A stretch of 64,000 nucleotides of DNA, from contig NZ_JAEEGA010000002.1 in NCBI RefSeq assembly GCF_017829975.1, positions 110,357-174,356 of the forward strand. The letters are read 5' to 3'. The DNA comes from Vagococcus allomyrinae (GTDB lineage: Bacteria; Bacillota; Bacilli; Lactobacillales; Vagococcaceae). A model generated the notes under the pieces. It ran no database searches, was not told the DNA's origin, and was given only the letters and a program-made list of their open reading frames with translations. Of this stretch, positions 37,111 through 46,597 are shown in pieces. The position numbers were made by a program, and so were the translations under genes. Positions within the stretch are counted from its first letter, which is position 1; each line of letters starts with the position of its first letter.

Positions 37111-40100
37111 TTAAGGAGAGTAGGTAACTGTCCAAGTCAACTCACCTGCATAGGTGCCTTCAAACTGTTTGTCAGCTGGCACTGTTAACTGAATCCCTTT
37201 TGTTTGTGTCACCCAGTCGTTAGTTGCATTGTAATCTTTGTGATAGGTCGTGCCATACAAGCCATTATTGGCTGTCACAACTGGCACACCGGCCGTGCTT
37301 ATTTTCGTTTTAGTCCCAAGACCATCTTCATAATAAAGCAAACCAGCTAAATCATGGCCCTCACTCGATTTTAAAGGTGTGCTTTCGGCCACTGTCAACA
37401 TCCAGTCAAGGCCATCGCCACGAGAATCACTCACTACGACATCTTGATCCTTCTTTCCCCATAAGGTCTGCTCCTCACCATTTGTGACCAACGTACCAAA
37501 ATCAATGACCTCAGGCCTTTGAGAAAGCGAAATATCACCTGTAATAGCCAGATTTACCGACTTCGTCACCGTCTCACTATTTAAAAGATTGACATAGTCA
37601 AGTTGTTTCACTGTAGCAGAGGTTGTGCCATTAATCGTCGTGATCGTATCTGCTGGTAAGGCTGGGATTTGATTAGCCCGGCCATCAGCATAAACAGTGG
37701 TCGCTTCCGTTAACTGATTAAGCTCAGCTAATGTTAACACTTTAGCCTGTCCTAAAATAATCGTCCCATCCTTGGCATAGATTCCATGTTGACGAGACTT
37801 AGCAATTTCGGCCCCCTCTTTCATAACCACCAGATTAACACTGATTTCTTTAGCATTAGGTGTGGTCATATTTTTATCATCTGCCCGGTAAGTGATGATG
37901 TATTTTTGACTGACCTGTCCTGTTGGAACCCCTGCTCTAATTGCCGCCATCATAGCCGTATCGCCCTCTAAACTTGAGGTAAGAAAAGGACGTCCAACCG
38001 CTTTTTGATAAGTTGTAATGGTAGTAGGGTCTGCTAAAGCCGCTTCTGCCTCACTAATAATCGCATTGATGGCTTCCACTTCCGCCTTATTTGAGAAGCT
38101 CACAGCCACCGTATAGCTGTATTCCAAATCTGCGACTTGCCACTTAAGAGGATCAGCCGTCGGTTGTTCTCCGTAATGAACATCTAAACTTTTATCCACC
38201 TTGGTAGAAGTAACAGACAAGTCATAAATCCATGACTGATTACTCTGCTCCGGTTTAAAATAAAATTCCAGCGACTTCCCTTGATTGGCTGTCGTATTAG
38301 GAATAATCATTCGACCGCTTTGAACAGGAGTATTTGGCCCTTCTGTTCCAATCACTTCATAAACAGGATTTAACCCAATTGTCACATTATGTGAAATGGC
38401 TCCCTTACCGTTGGCAATTGGTGTCTCCACCTTGTAGTCAATCACTGTCCCTGGAATCATAATACCGTAGCCATTAACTGTGCTGGTAGTTGGTGAGGTA
38501 TCACTATCGCCAACAAAGGTTTTGCCCGTACTGTCTTCTTTCCCCATAAAGTTAAATGGGGTCAGTTTTTCCGCTTCTTTAATTGTCGGGTTGAAGGTTA
38601 AGACCTGATAAGCTTTGGCGCTACCAAAGTAATTCCCGGTCGAATCTTTTAATGTCGAATTGGTCCCTGTTTTATGCCAAGTTAAACGCGCATCGTCAGG
38701 AATCGTCACACCAGATAAATTAATTTTACCGGTTCCCGGTGGTGAATAGACACTGGCTTCCCCATTAACCGTCAGCTGACCTAATGAAAGAAGATTGGTT
38801 TCCGTTTTAACCCCAAAACCTGACTTCGGATCAACCGTCACATGGCCAAACTCATTGTATTGACTGCTGTGATTGGCAGCTGTTGCCCCTGCACCATTTT
38901 TAATGTCCCCACCATCAGCAATAGCGGTAATGCCATTTAGAATATCTAAACTAGTAAAGTTAATTAACCCTACGCCAGTAAAAGAGACATCTTCATCTAC
39001 TAATGGCTCAGTCGGTAAAATTTCTGTTGAACCGATCTTGACCGCTACCTGTTTTTTCTCAAGGGCCGATGCAGTCGCCACACTATTGGTAATATTATCT
39101 GTTTTATTACCACCAGAAACACCACCGATAGCACCGCCATTTTTAATATTCAGCTCAACATCGCGCAATAAAACGCCGTTTGTCGTTTTGCTTAAATTTG
39201 AATATTGAGTGGCATATAAACTGCCGATCGAGGCTCCTGGTGTGTCAATGTTCATAATGATTTTTGAAATATTTGACTCGTTCGCTCGAGCACCACCATC
39301 GCCGTAGATAATCGCGCCATTTAAAACATCATTGTCTTTACTCGTATAGATGTTTAGCGTGACAGTATTGTCATTGCCAGCCGTTCCAATTTTCCCAATA
39401 TTGGCTGGCGACCCATCTCGTCTACCACCGGTAATCGACAACCCCTTTGGCAATTGAAAATTCTTGGCTTCTCGTAAATCCAGAGTTAGGCTAACATTTC
39501 CCAAAATCTGTCCATAATAAGTAGGTCCTCCAGAAATACCAAAATTATTGGCATGACTGGGGTATTTAGTTCCTTCTAAATTACCACCAGTAATAGTCAC
39601 GTCTGAATTCCCAGTGATGACTTGTCCGCTGAGACCATATGTGCCACCAATCGGCGCATTCACAAAGCCGCCAGTACAAAGCGCACTAACATTCCCTTCG
39701 ACACGTTCATCATTCCAACCACCACCGGCAAAGAAAAAGTTCACTTCGCCATTGTGCATGATGGCAAAACAATCCCCATAAATCCGCTGAGTGTTGTAGC
39801 CGCCACCTTCTAACGTATCAACTAAACCAGCATTTAAAGTATGAGTCGTATTTCCCACAATTACCCCAGAATACCCGCCCCCATAAGTCCAACGGGCAAG
39901 AACATTGTTCAGTTCAATACTGGTATTCCCAAAGGTGAAACCGCCATAAGAAGCTGTGCCATTGCCGCCAGTTCCACCAAAAATGTCCCAATCTGAATTT
40001 TCCGTCCGGTTAGCTGAGGCCGAATTAAAACCTGGACTAACGCGGTATTGCAAATCAGTGACTTCTGCCTCTTTGTTATTATAGACATAGTTATAACCAC

Positions 40101-41982
40101 CAGAGCGAGTTGTGTCACTGTTTTCAATCCCGGCACGAATGACATAATCCCCTTCATAATAGCCAACATTTCCCGTGGCATGAGCATAACTAGCTTCATT
40201 ACCTTCAGTTCCCATGACGCCACCTAACATCTGGGTATCTCCGCCACCAATAAATTGCAGAGACGCTTTACTTTTAGCCAGTTGCACCCGTCTGTCATTT
40301 GCTGTCTGCCCTGGTTCCACTGTATTAGGCGCATTATCCATGTCACTCGCACTAATCGTTACCGCATTCCCTTGTCGACCACCGCCACCATTAACACTGT
40401 GGAAATGGGCACCAGAAGCCCGAGTATTAGCAGAACGTATCGTGTTAATCAACTTTGCATTAACAATCCCGCTCGTCTCGTTACCGCCAACAAATCGCAC
40501 GGTACCACTGCTAAATAAGCTTACGTCCATGATGGTCTCAACAGTATTTCCACCCTTTTCAGTTCCCACATTACCAGTTGAACTGGCTCCATACCAATAG
40601 TAACTTGTGGCCACAGGAGCTGCCGAACCACCAGGCAAACTACCTACCCCCGCAAAAAAGGTATCGATGTTACCAGCGATACTCCCTGACTTCGCGCCTC
40701 CATAAAAAACACCACCAGAGCCAGTAAAACTAAACTTAGGATCACTGCTATTGATATAATTCGAGACACTACCGGTCACATTAGCATCGATCGAACCGCC
40801 ATAGTAGTTTGAAAGGGTATTTGCTTTATAAACCGCCACACTGGCATCGCCATTAACGGTTCCAGCAGCATTACCACCTGTTACCGAATTAAAGGTGGCA
40901 TTACCACCATCGATAAGCGAGACACTCGTATCTCCCGTATAGGTGCCATTTGAACTGCCACCAAAAACTTTCCAAGTTGTCCCAGCACCCGTTGACGCAA
41001 TACTTATATTGGACATTCGTTTTGTCTGCCGCGTCACGTTGGCCCCGTCAGCACTCCCACCGTAGACAGCTGAAGCCGTTGTTGCATATGACCCACCACC
41101 TAACGTCAGTGAATAACCATTAGCAGCTAGAGTGCCAGCACCTGAATAACTCAGGTTTCGCAACTCAATATCCGTCCCAAAATTGACCACTGCCGGTAAA
41201 GCAATTTGGCCCACCCCAGCTGGTGCTGTTAAGGCCGGTGTATTGGTCACAGGATCCGCTGAGCTACCTGTTAAGGTCAAGCTCTTAATTTTGCCACTTA
41301 AGGAATAAAAAGAAACCGCACTTGCAGAACCAGGCGCCGTGCCTTTTGCCCCCAAGGTAGCTGACGAATTTAAGCCTGTCACATTGCCTCCGAGATAAAT
41401 CACGTAATCAGTAGTGGCAGAGCCAAATTGATACAAATCGTAGAGCGCTTCCTGGAAACCATTGGCATCAACGGCATAAGTCGCCGTCCCACTGCCTGTT
41501 TTAGGTGAGGGACTAGTATAAATAATCCCTGCTGCCAAATTCTGATTGCCGATTGAAGGCGTTCTTTCTGAAATATTATCTTTTACCTCATATAAATCAG
41601 TTCCGCTTCCTTGAACAACTGGATTAGCGGTGAAGGTTGCAGTCCCACTATAAAAAGCTGTTCGTAATAAATCAGCCGTTGAATAGCTCGTGCCATCTTC
41701 TCTCGTCCAATTCCCTAGGCTTAATCCTTGATGATACTTAAACCTCGGCAACATTTGCGTCTCGAGTGCTTCCTTTGTGACCGTCACTGTTTTTGTAACA
41801 GAGCCATCTTCAAAAGGATAATCAGCTGATGTCTGAAAGGTCACAGCGACGGCCGCTTTAGCCTCTTTTTTAGGCGAAGTAGCCTGTAAAACCACGGACT
41901 GTTTGGCATTAGCTGCCAATGCCAGACTAACAGATGCCATGACAAGCACGACTCCGGCAATCTTTATAAACCTTTTTTTCAT
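37111..41982 (-). CDS. Giant WxL-type surface protein (1623 residues)
   Basis: The protein has a signal peptide (cleavage near LAANAK), then more than 900 residues rich in Gly, Ser, Thr and Asn. These carry repeating strand-turn units such as VFGGSSNGTYTGDTSVSLI and YYGGSIDANVTGSVSNYI, which suggest a long beta-solenoid. A second region of mixed domains follows, then a C-terminal WxL-like domain. The proximal motif GLDWMLTV is intact; the distal motif reads LTWTVTYSP, valine for leucine. No LPXTG. Likely a fibrous adhesin. AGGAGG precedes the ATG. It sits in an operon with signal peptidase and DUF916 genes. Confidence 0.82.
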   Translation of the reverse strand: MKKRFIKIAGVVLVMASVSLALAANAKQSVVLQATSPKKEAKAAVAVTFQTSADYPFEDGSVTKTVTVTKEALETQMLPRFKYHQGLSLGNWTREDGTSYSTADLLRTAFYSGTATFTANPVVQGSGTDLYEVKDNISERTPSIGNQNLAAGIIYTSPSPKTGSGTATYAVDANGFQEALYDLYQFGSATTDYVIYLGGNVTGLNSSATLGAKGTAPGSASAVSFYSLSGKIKSLTLTGSSADPVTNTPALTAPAGVGQIALPAVVNFGTDIELRNLSYSGAGTLAANGYSLTLGGGSYATTASAVYGGSADGANVTRQTKRMSNISIASTGAGTTWKVFGGSSNGTYTGDTSVSLIDGGNATFNSVTGGNAAGTVNGDASVAVYKANTLSNYYGGSIDANVTGSVSNYINSSDPKFSFTGSGGVFYGGAKSGSIAGNIDTFFAGVGSLPGGSAAPVATSYYWYGASSTGNVGTEKGGNTVETIMDVSLFSSGTVRFVGGNETSGIVNAKLINTIRSANTRASGAHFHSVNGGGGRQGNAVTISASDMDNAPNTVEPGQTANDRRVQLAKSKASLQFIGGGDTQMLGGVMGTEGNEASYAHATGNVGYYEGDYVIRAGIENSDTTRSGGYNYVYNNKEAEVTDLQYRVSPGFNSASANRTENSDWDIFGGTGGNGTASYGGFTFGNTSIELNNVLARWTYGGGYSGVIVGNTTHTLNAGLVDTLEGGGYNTQRIYGDCFAIMHNGEVNFFFAGGGWNDERVEGNVSALCTGGFVNAPIGGTYGLSGQVITGNSDVTITGGNLEGTKYPSHANNFGISGGPTYYGQILGNVSLTLDLREAKNFQLPKGLSITGGRRDGSPANIGKIGTAGNDNTVTLNIYTSKDNDVLNGAIIYGDGGARANESNISKIIMNIDTPGASIGSLYATQYSNLSKTTNGVLLRDVELNIKNGGAIGGVSGGNKTDNITNSVATASALEKKQVAVKIGSTEILPTEPLVDEDVSFTGVGLINFTSLDILNGITAIADGGDIKNGAGATAANHSSQYNEFGHVTVDPKSGFGVKTETNLLSLGQLTVNGEASVYSPPGTGKINLSGVTIPDDARLTWHKTGTNSTLKDSTGNYFGSAKAYQVLTFNPTIKEAEKLTPFNFMGKEDSTGKTFVGDSDTSPTTSTVNGYGIMIPGTVIDYKVETPIANGKGAISHNVTIGLNPVYEVIGTEGPNTPVQSGRMIIPNTTANQGKSLEFYFKPEQSNQSWIYDLSVTSTKVDKSLDVHYGEQPTADPLKWQVADLEYSYTVAVSFSNKAEVEAINAIISEAEAALADPTTITTYQKAVGRPFLTSSLEGDTAMMAAIRAGVPTGQVSQKYIITYRADDKNMTTPNAKEISVNLVVMKEGAEIAKSRQHGIYAKDGTIILGQAKVLTLAELNQLTEATTVYADGRANQIPALPADTITTINGTTSATVKQLDYVNLLNSETVTKSVNLAITGDISLSQRPEVIDFGTLVTNGEEQTLWGKKDQDVVVSDSRGDGLDWMLTVAESTPLKSSEGHDLAGLLYYEDGLGTKTKISTAGVPVVTANNGLYGTTYHKDYNATNDWVTQTKGIQLTVPADKQFEGTYAGELTWTVTYSP

Positions 41983-42047
41983 GTTCTACCTCCTCAACAA
42001 ATACTTTTTTTCATGTTCATTTTCACTCTAGCAATCGCTGATCGTCC

Positions 42048-42713
42048 TTAAAAAGCGGCTATCTCATCAAAAGGAAATAAGCGGAGTTGAACAACCCCTC
42101 TAATTTCCTTGGCAGTCACTAAACCATTTTGGCGACTATCTGTCGTGTAAGGACGATTATCTCCTAATACAAAATAACAGCCCTCCGGAATGATCGGCCC
42201 CGTTTTAAGACTTTCTGTTGAATAATCCTCAGTAAAAGTCACACCACTTTCTTTTCGATCATTGATTTCCGCGATGATAAATTTTTCATCCACCGGCTGA
42301 TGATTGACATACAAAACATCCTCTTTGTAAATAATCGTCTCGCCAGGCAAGCCAATCACTCGACGAATTTGCTGCTTACCAGATGGTAGTGTTAATTGAA
42401 CCAAATTAAACCGTTCGATTTCCGCCTGCTTTTTAACGATTAACAGATCGCCATTCATCAGTGTTGGTGACATGCTGTAGCCTTTAACACCAGATGCCCG
42501 ATAGAAAAAAAGAAACAAGATGACCGTTCCTCCAATGGCTAGGAGCATTGAGACGAGTAATTCTCGCCAATGGATCATTGGAGTAATTTTATGAGCTCTA
42601 CGACGAGTTATTCTTTTTCTGTTAGAGCGACGCCTAGTTCGCGACAAGTTAACAGAGTTCCGTTGTTTTTTCCTTTTTTTTGACTGATGTGAGGCGGGCA
42701 CTTGCATTTTCAT
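42048..42713 (-). CDS. Type I signal peptidase-like protein with variant catalytic dyad
   Basis: A 221-residue protein. A basic N-terminal cytoplasmic region (RTRRRSNRKRITRRR) is followed by one membrane helix and an external SPase I domain. The catalytic serine motif GYSMSPTLMNGD is present, as is GDNRPYTTDSR. The usual VKRxIGLPGD motif with the catalytic lysine reads IRRVIGLPGE, so lysine appears replaced by arginine. It may be an inactive chaperone-like protein or use a shifted base. Located in WxL cluster B upstream of the giant protein gene. I chose the ATG at 42713 (AGG about 9 nt upstream) over the TTG at 42722. Confidence 0.8.
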   Translation of the reverse strand: MKMQVPASHQSKKRKKQRNSVNLSRTRRRSNRKRITRRRAHKITPMIHWRELLVSMLLAIGGTVILFLFFYRASGVKGYSMSPTLMNGDLLIVKKQAEIERFNLVQLTLPSGKQQIRRVIGLPGETIIYKEDVLYVNHQPVDEKFIIAEINDRKESGVTFTEDYSTESLKTGPIIPEGCYFVLGDNRPYTTDSRQNGLVTAKEIRGVVQLRLFPFDEIAAF

Positions 42714-42730
42714 GACACACAACCTAATCG

Positions 42731-43399
42731 TTAATCATTCTCTTCCAATAACGCTTCATTGACTTTATAATACTGGAAAGCCCCTTTTTCATAAGTTTTA
42801 GCCCGTTTGATATCGGCTAAAAAATCGTCTACCAACGCCTCGTTGCCATAAAACTTATTAATTTGCGTACTAGCATTCATGCCTAGTTGTGACAGCGACG
42901 TATAATAACGATTTAAGGTTGTCTGCCCTTCCTTCGTATTCAAAGGACTTGCCTTTTGGACACCATAACTGGCCATGCCGGTTGCTAAATAGCGAATATT
43001 TTTTTTGAGTTTTTCTTCCTCATCCCCTTGATCTTTAGCTAACACCAATTGACTTTCAAAGTCTCTGAGTAAAAAATAGGATTTTGACACCGATTCTGCG
43101 TCATTTTTGGACAGGTTCATTGACTGATAGTAGGAGATATACGCGCCACCACTGATCAGAGCGATGGCTAAAAGAAAGAAACAACTAAACGCGATTAACT
43201 TACTTTTTTTCCCCTTTTTCAGACTTAATTGAGCCCTTTCAAGAGCCTTGCGTTTCCGTTTGCTTTTCGTTTGTTTGATCGAAAGGTTGCTTAACTGACG
43301 CTTTTTTATCCCAAAACCAACTAGACTGTACAAAGCGACAATTAATGAAAAAATCCCGCCAGCTATGGTTCCAATCAACGCCCATTCAAAAATGGTCAT
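42731..43399 (-). CDS. Membrane protein of unknown function in WxL cluster
   Basis: A 222-residue protein with two membrane helices (about residues 5-30 and 68-90) flanking a very basic cytoplasmic loop (KQTKSKRKRKALERAQLSLK). The rest is a helical, probably external domain of about 130 residues. I do not recognise the family. AGGAG precedes the ATG. It lies between a DUF916 gene and the signal-peptidase-like gene, and could be an assembly factor that works with that peptidase. Confidence 0.7.
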   Translation of the reverse strand: MTIFEWALIGTIAGGIFSLIVALYSLVGFGIKKRQLSNLSIKQTKSKRKRKALERAQLSLKKGKKSKLIAFSCFFLLAIALISGGAYISYYQSMNLSKNDAESVSKSYFLLRDFESQLVLAKDQGDEEEKLKKNIRYLATGMASYGVQKASPLNTKEGQTTLNRYYTSLSQLGMNASTQINKFYGNEALVDDFLADIKRAKTYEKGAFQYYKVNEALLEEND

Positions 43400-43411
43400 A
43401 CTCGTTTACTC

Positions 43412-44494
43412 CTATTCTTTCTTCACTCGTTTAGTTCTCGTTTTGCTCTTTTTAGCAGGAGGACTCTTTTTCTTAAGAGACATCCCAATGAGGATCATCA
43501 GCCCGACAGCCAAGCTAGCCCCACCGACAATTTTAGCTATCAGCAGCCAATCGAGACCTTTTTCCTGAGTCAAACTCACATCGCGTTCATTAAACTTATC
43601 CGCTTCTTCTCTCGTAATTTTAAAAGCTTCATCCCAGTTCCAAGATTGCTCCCCAGACGTAATCAAAATCTTCGCCTGATAATCACCGGCCACCATCTGC
43701 TCACCATTCATGGAAATAGCATAATTAAAAAAGGTATTTGGCGCCATTCGTGCCGCATTTTGCTTCCGTTCATAGAGAACCGTATCATCCCCTTTTTTGG
43801 TGATCTGAACTTCAATGGTCATGTCCTCCAGATAATTAGCCACCACATTGGAAAAGTTGACAACAATGGCATTTCGATAGTTACTTTGATCAGCATACAC
43901 TTTATTTAAAGCTAATTCTGGTTGAGGAAAATTGTCTGTCTCGCTTAAAATAACACCCAATACATAAGCATATTTATTTTTCACCATGGTTTTGCCATCT
44001 GGCTTTTCATCAGAGGTCTCCCTCTCCATCTGAATTCCCCCAGAAAGATAGCCATCAAAGCTAGTTTCAGGCATATTAATCGTAAACTCAGCTTCTTTTG
44101 TCGCTCCCGCTTCCACCAAAACCGCCTCTGGCCCTGAGACCACCTCAGTAAACTTAAATTTTAAGGAATCGTCGTCCTCAATACTATTGAGTCCACTTTC
44201 AATCACACCATTTTGATTGGTTTTTGCCGCATGAACGGTCGTCTTAATGGTGATAGGCACGTCATTAGGATTAGTTAAACTCACCGTTATTTTTTGTTCC
44301 TGGCCAGGTGCGAGTCTTAAATCAAAATAACCGGCATCTTTACTGATTTGATTATCAGGAAAGTTAACTTTATAAGTAAACCCAATGCCTAAATCATCAG
44401 CCTCCACCTTTGTCACGTTGCTATTTACAAGCAAAACTACCAGTAAAACGAAAAAATATAGTCCTTTTCTGGCTGTTGTCTTTTTAATCCTCAT
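43412..44494 (-). CDS. DUF916/DUF3324 WxL-interacting membrane protein
   Basis: A 360-residue protein with a signal peptide, DUF916 (GYFDLRLAPGQEQKITVSLT, FDGYLSGGIQM), DUF3324, a C-terminal membrane helix and a long Lys/Arg/Ser tail (KKKSPPAKKSKTRTKRVKKE). Second DUF916 protein of cluster B, next to two smaller WxL genes. I chose the ATG at 44494, with AAGGAAAGGG upstream, over an in-frame TTG that precedes that site. Confidence 0.9.
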   Translation of the reverse strand: MRIKKTTARKGLYFFVLLVVLLVNSNVTKVEADDLGIGFTYKVNFPDNQISKDAGYFDLRLAPGQEQKITVSLTNPNDVPITIKTTVHAAKTNQNGVIESGLNSIEDDDSLKFKFTEVVSGPEAVLVEAGATKEAEFTINMPETSFDGYLSGGIQMERETSDEKPDGKTMVKNKYAYVLGVILSETDNFPQPELALNKVYADQSNYRNAIVVNFSNVVANYLEDMTIEVQITKKGDDTVLYERKQNAARMAPNTFFNYAISMNGEQMVAGDYQAKILITSGEQSWNWDEAFKITREEADKFNERDVSLTQEKGLDWLLIAKIVGGASLAVGLMILIGMSLKKKSPPAKKSKTRTKRVKKE

Positions 44495-44539
44495 AACTAA
44501 ATCCCTTTCCTTAATCAATGTTTACCTCAATACTAGCGA

Positions 44540-44577
44540 AAATAGGGTAGACTAACTTTAGCAAGTCTACCCTATTT
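44540..44577 (-). terminator. Intra-operon hairpin between WxL and DUF916 genes
   Basis: AAATAGGGTAGACT pairs with AGTCTACCCTATTT around a 10-nt loop and ends in TTTT on the minus strand. Its place inside the operon suggests partial termination that favours the upstream WxL genes. Confidence 0.7.
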
Positions 44578-44594
44578 CCAGTTAGCGATGTTGT

Positions 44595-45401
44595 CTATTT
44601 AGCTGCAACAATTTTCCACGTGATTTCAGCATTATAAGTGTCTGTACCTGATGTTTCTGCCATACTTGATGCAGTAGACGCTGGAACTGTTAACTTGATG
44701 GCGTCCTTCGCAGTATCTTTCGTACCACCTGTACCTTGAGCCGGATCGTATTGATCACTTTGACCAAATTCAATGGTGTATTGTCCTTTACCTTCTTTTA
44801 ACGTTTTGTCTGCTGTGACGATGTCTTGAGCTCCATTACCAGTTGCGCTGTCTTTAGCAAGTTTAAAACCTGTTTGGAAAGTGCCAGGAACCGTGTTAGT
44901 ATTAGCAGACGGTGTCACCAAAATCCCATTAGAGTAAGAGATTTCAGAACCAGTTAACACATTAGTTCCGTAAGTAAATTGTTGCGTTAATTCTGCTGTT
45001 ACGGTATAACCGTATAAACCGCCTGAACGAATGTCACCAAACTGCACTAAGGCACCACGAGTCACATCTTTGCCTTCACCATCTTTAAGGGGCACAGGAA
45101 TTGCTGGTTGTACAACGTCACTAACAGAAGACGCAATACTACCAAAGTCCAAGTCAGTAGTTCTTGAAACAACTAATGAACCCGCATCTGGGTTAACATT
45201 GATTAATGGTTGATCTGGTAAGACTTTATCCTTATCTTCCGGGTCAATCGTTGGATCCGTTGGCTTGATCGTTCCTTCTTCTACTTTGACTTTTCCAGCA
45301 GAACCTAATGTATCAGCAGCGGCTGAAGCTGTCACGCTTCCTACTAAAGATGTACCCAAAACTGTTACTAATGTTAATGCACATAAACTTCTTAATTTCA
45401 T
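44595..45401 (-). CDS. WxL-like surface protein with variant motifs
   Basis: A 268-residue exported protein: signal peptide (cleavage near ASAAAD), a linker with Lys/Pro/Asp (about residues 33-70), then a WxL-type domain. The proximal motif reads LYGYTVTAEL, tyrosine for tryptophan, and the distal one ITWKIVAAK, isoleucine for leucine. Overall strand pattern and length fit the family. GGAGG precedes the ATG. Cluster B. Confidence 0.85.
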   Translation of the reverse strand: MKLRSLCALTLVTVLGTSLVGSVTASAAADTLGSAGKVKVEEGTIKPTDPTIDPEDKDKVLPDQPLINVNPDAGSLVVSRTTDLDFGSIASSVSDVVQPAIPVPLKDGEGKDVTRGALVQFGDIRSGGLYGYTVTAELTQQFTYGTNVLTGSEISYSNGILVTPSANTNTVPGTFQTGFKLAKDSATGNGAQDIVTADKTLKEGKGQYTIEFGQSDQYDPAQGTGGTKDTAKDAIKLTVPASTASSMAETSGTDTYNAEITWKIVAAK

Positions 45402-45428
45402 CCTAATTCCTCCATTGGTTAATATTTA

Positions 45429-46223
45429 TTAAGGTAACTCAGCTAATATCCAAGTTAACTCCGTTTGGTATTGTACCGGGTAAATCTTTGTAGAATCCGG
45501 TACCGACAGCGAAATAGCGGAATTGCTATAGGCTGGCTTTTTGTAAAGCTCATCACTCACGCTTTTGCCCCGATCATCTAATACTGGGGCCAAGGTGTTT
45601 TCCTGATTGTCCTCATTGGTGCCTGATGCACCGAAGGCAATCGTCCAAATTCCCTTGCCACTACCTGTAGCAGCTTTTGCTACATCGTAAGCAGCGTCAA
45701 TTTCATTTAACTTAATCGTCTCCCGCGAAACCACAGGGGCCTGGCTTGTTCCATTGGTATTGGCCCAGCCTTTATCCAATGACAAAACGGCACCCTTCAA
45801 GTCTTGTTCTGCCACATTTTGAATTACCGGATTAGTAAACTGATGAGTTTGCTTGACTTGTAACGACCAGCCTGATACATCCCCTCGTTGATCCGTAATT
45901 TGAACATAACTGCCACGTGGCTCTGTCTCATCATAAAATTGCTGAGCTAATGCGTAATACTGGCGATCACTCTTAGTAATCGTAGCCTCACCAAAACGCA
46001 ATGAGGAAATAAAATCCATTCGCAAGGGACCTTCTGTTGAAGGCCCTTCACCAGGATCCACGGGCTCACCAGGTTTTTCCGGATCAACAGGATCCGTCCG
46101 CTCACTGCCAGTAACCTTAACCGAACCATCACCTTCTAAAGAATTTGCCGCTGCCAAAACCTCAAGCGATAGGAAACAAGACAAACCCATTAACAGCAAT
46201 GAAAGCACACCTTTTTTTATCAT
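45429..46223 (-). CDS. WxL-domain surface protein
   Basis: A 264-residue exported protein: signal peptide, a Pro/Glu/Gly linker (RTDPVDPEKPGEPVDPGEGP), and a WxL domain with both motifs (SGWSLQVKQ and LTWILAELP). Its start overlaps the stop of the LPXTG gene by one base, so the two are translationally coupled. AGGAAGAG precedes the ATG. Confidence 0.9.
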   Translation of the reverse strand: MIKKGVLSLLLMGLSCFLSLEVLAAANSLEGDGSVKVTGSERTDPVDPEKPGEPVDPGEGPSTEGPLRMDFISSLRFGEATITKSDRQYYALAQQFYDETEPRGSYVQITDQRGDVSGWSLQVKQTHQFTNPVIQNVAEQDLKGAVLSLDKGWANTNGTSQAPVVSRETIKLNEIDAAYDVAKAATGSGKGIWTIAFGASGTNEDNQENTLAPVLDDRGKSVSDELYKKPAYSNSAISLSVPDSTKIYPVQYQTELTWILAELP

Positions 46224-46573
46224 CAGCTCTTCCTCCTTGTTTTCCCTAAGTAAAAAACAAGGCCGGCAGATACGATAAACCCAGCACCCAAGGCACTGTA
46301 TTGCTGAACAGCCTCACCTGTTTGTGGCAAGAGACCGCCCCCCGGCCCCTCTTTCGGTACAGGACTCTTTTTAGGAGGCTCTTCCTTTTTAGGGAGTTCA
46401 CTTGAACTGGCCGTTTCTTCTTTAAATGAAATCGTCCCATCAACTGTCGCCTGGCCGCCAATCCCTTCGGCTGACACAGCAGGAACGGCCGTTAATTGAA
46501 TAAAACTAAGTGCTATCACCCAAACTAAAATAGCCACTCCACTCCCTTGTTTACCTATTCCAAACTTATTCAC
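46223..46573 (-). CDS. Small LPXTG-anchored surface protein
   Basis: A 116-residue protein with a signal-anchor-like N-terminus, a short Lys/Pro-rich middle (PKKEEPPKKSPVPKEGPG) and a sortase signal LPQTG followed by a membrane helix and the tail KTRRKS. It is therefore covalently linked to the wall. Small LPXTG proteins of this kind recur in WxL operons and may serve as anchors. The GTG start has GAGGTG upstream. It lies 24 bp after the recombinase-like gene. Confidence 0.85.
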   Translation of the reverse strand: MNKFGIGKQGSGVAILVWVIALSFIQLTAVPAVSAEGIGGQATVDGTISFKEETASSSELPKKEEPPKKSPVPKEGPGGGLLPQTGEAVQQYSALGAGFIVSAGLVFYLGKTRRKS

Positions 46574-46597
46574 CTTTACTCACCTCAATTGTCATAG

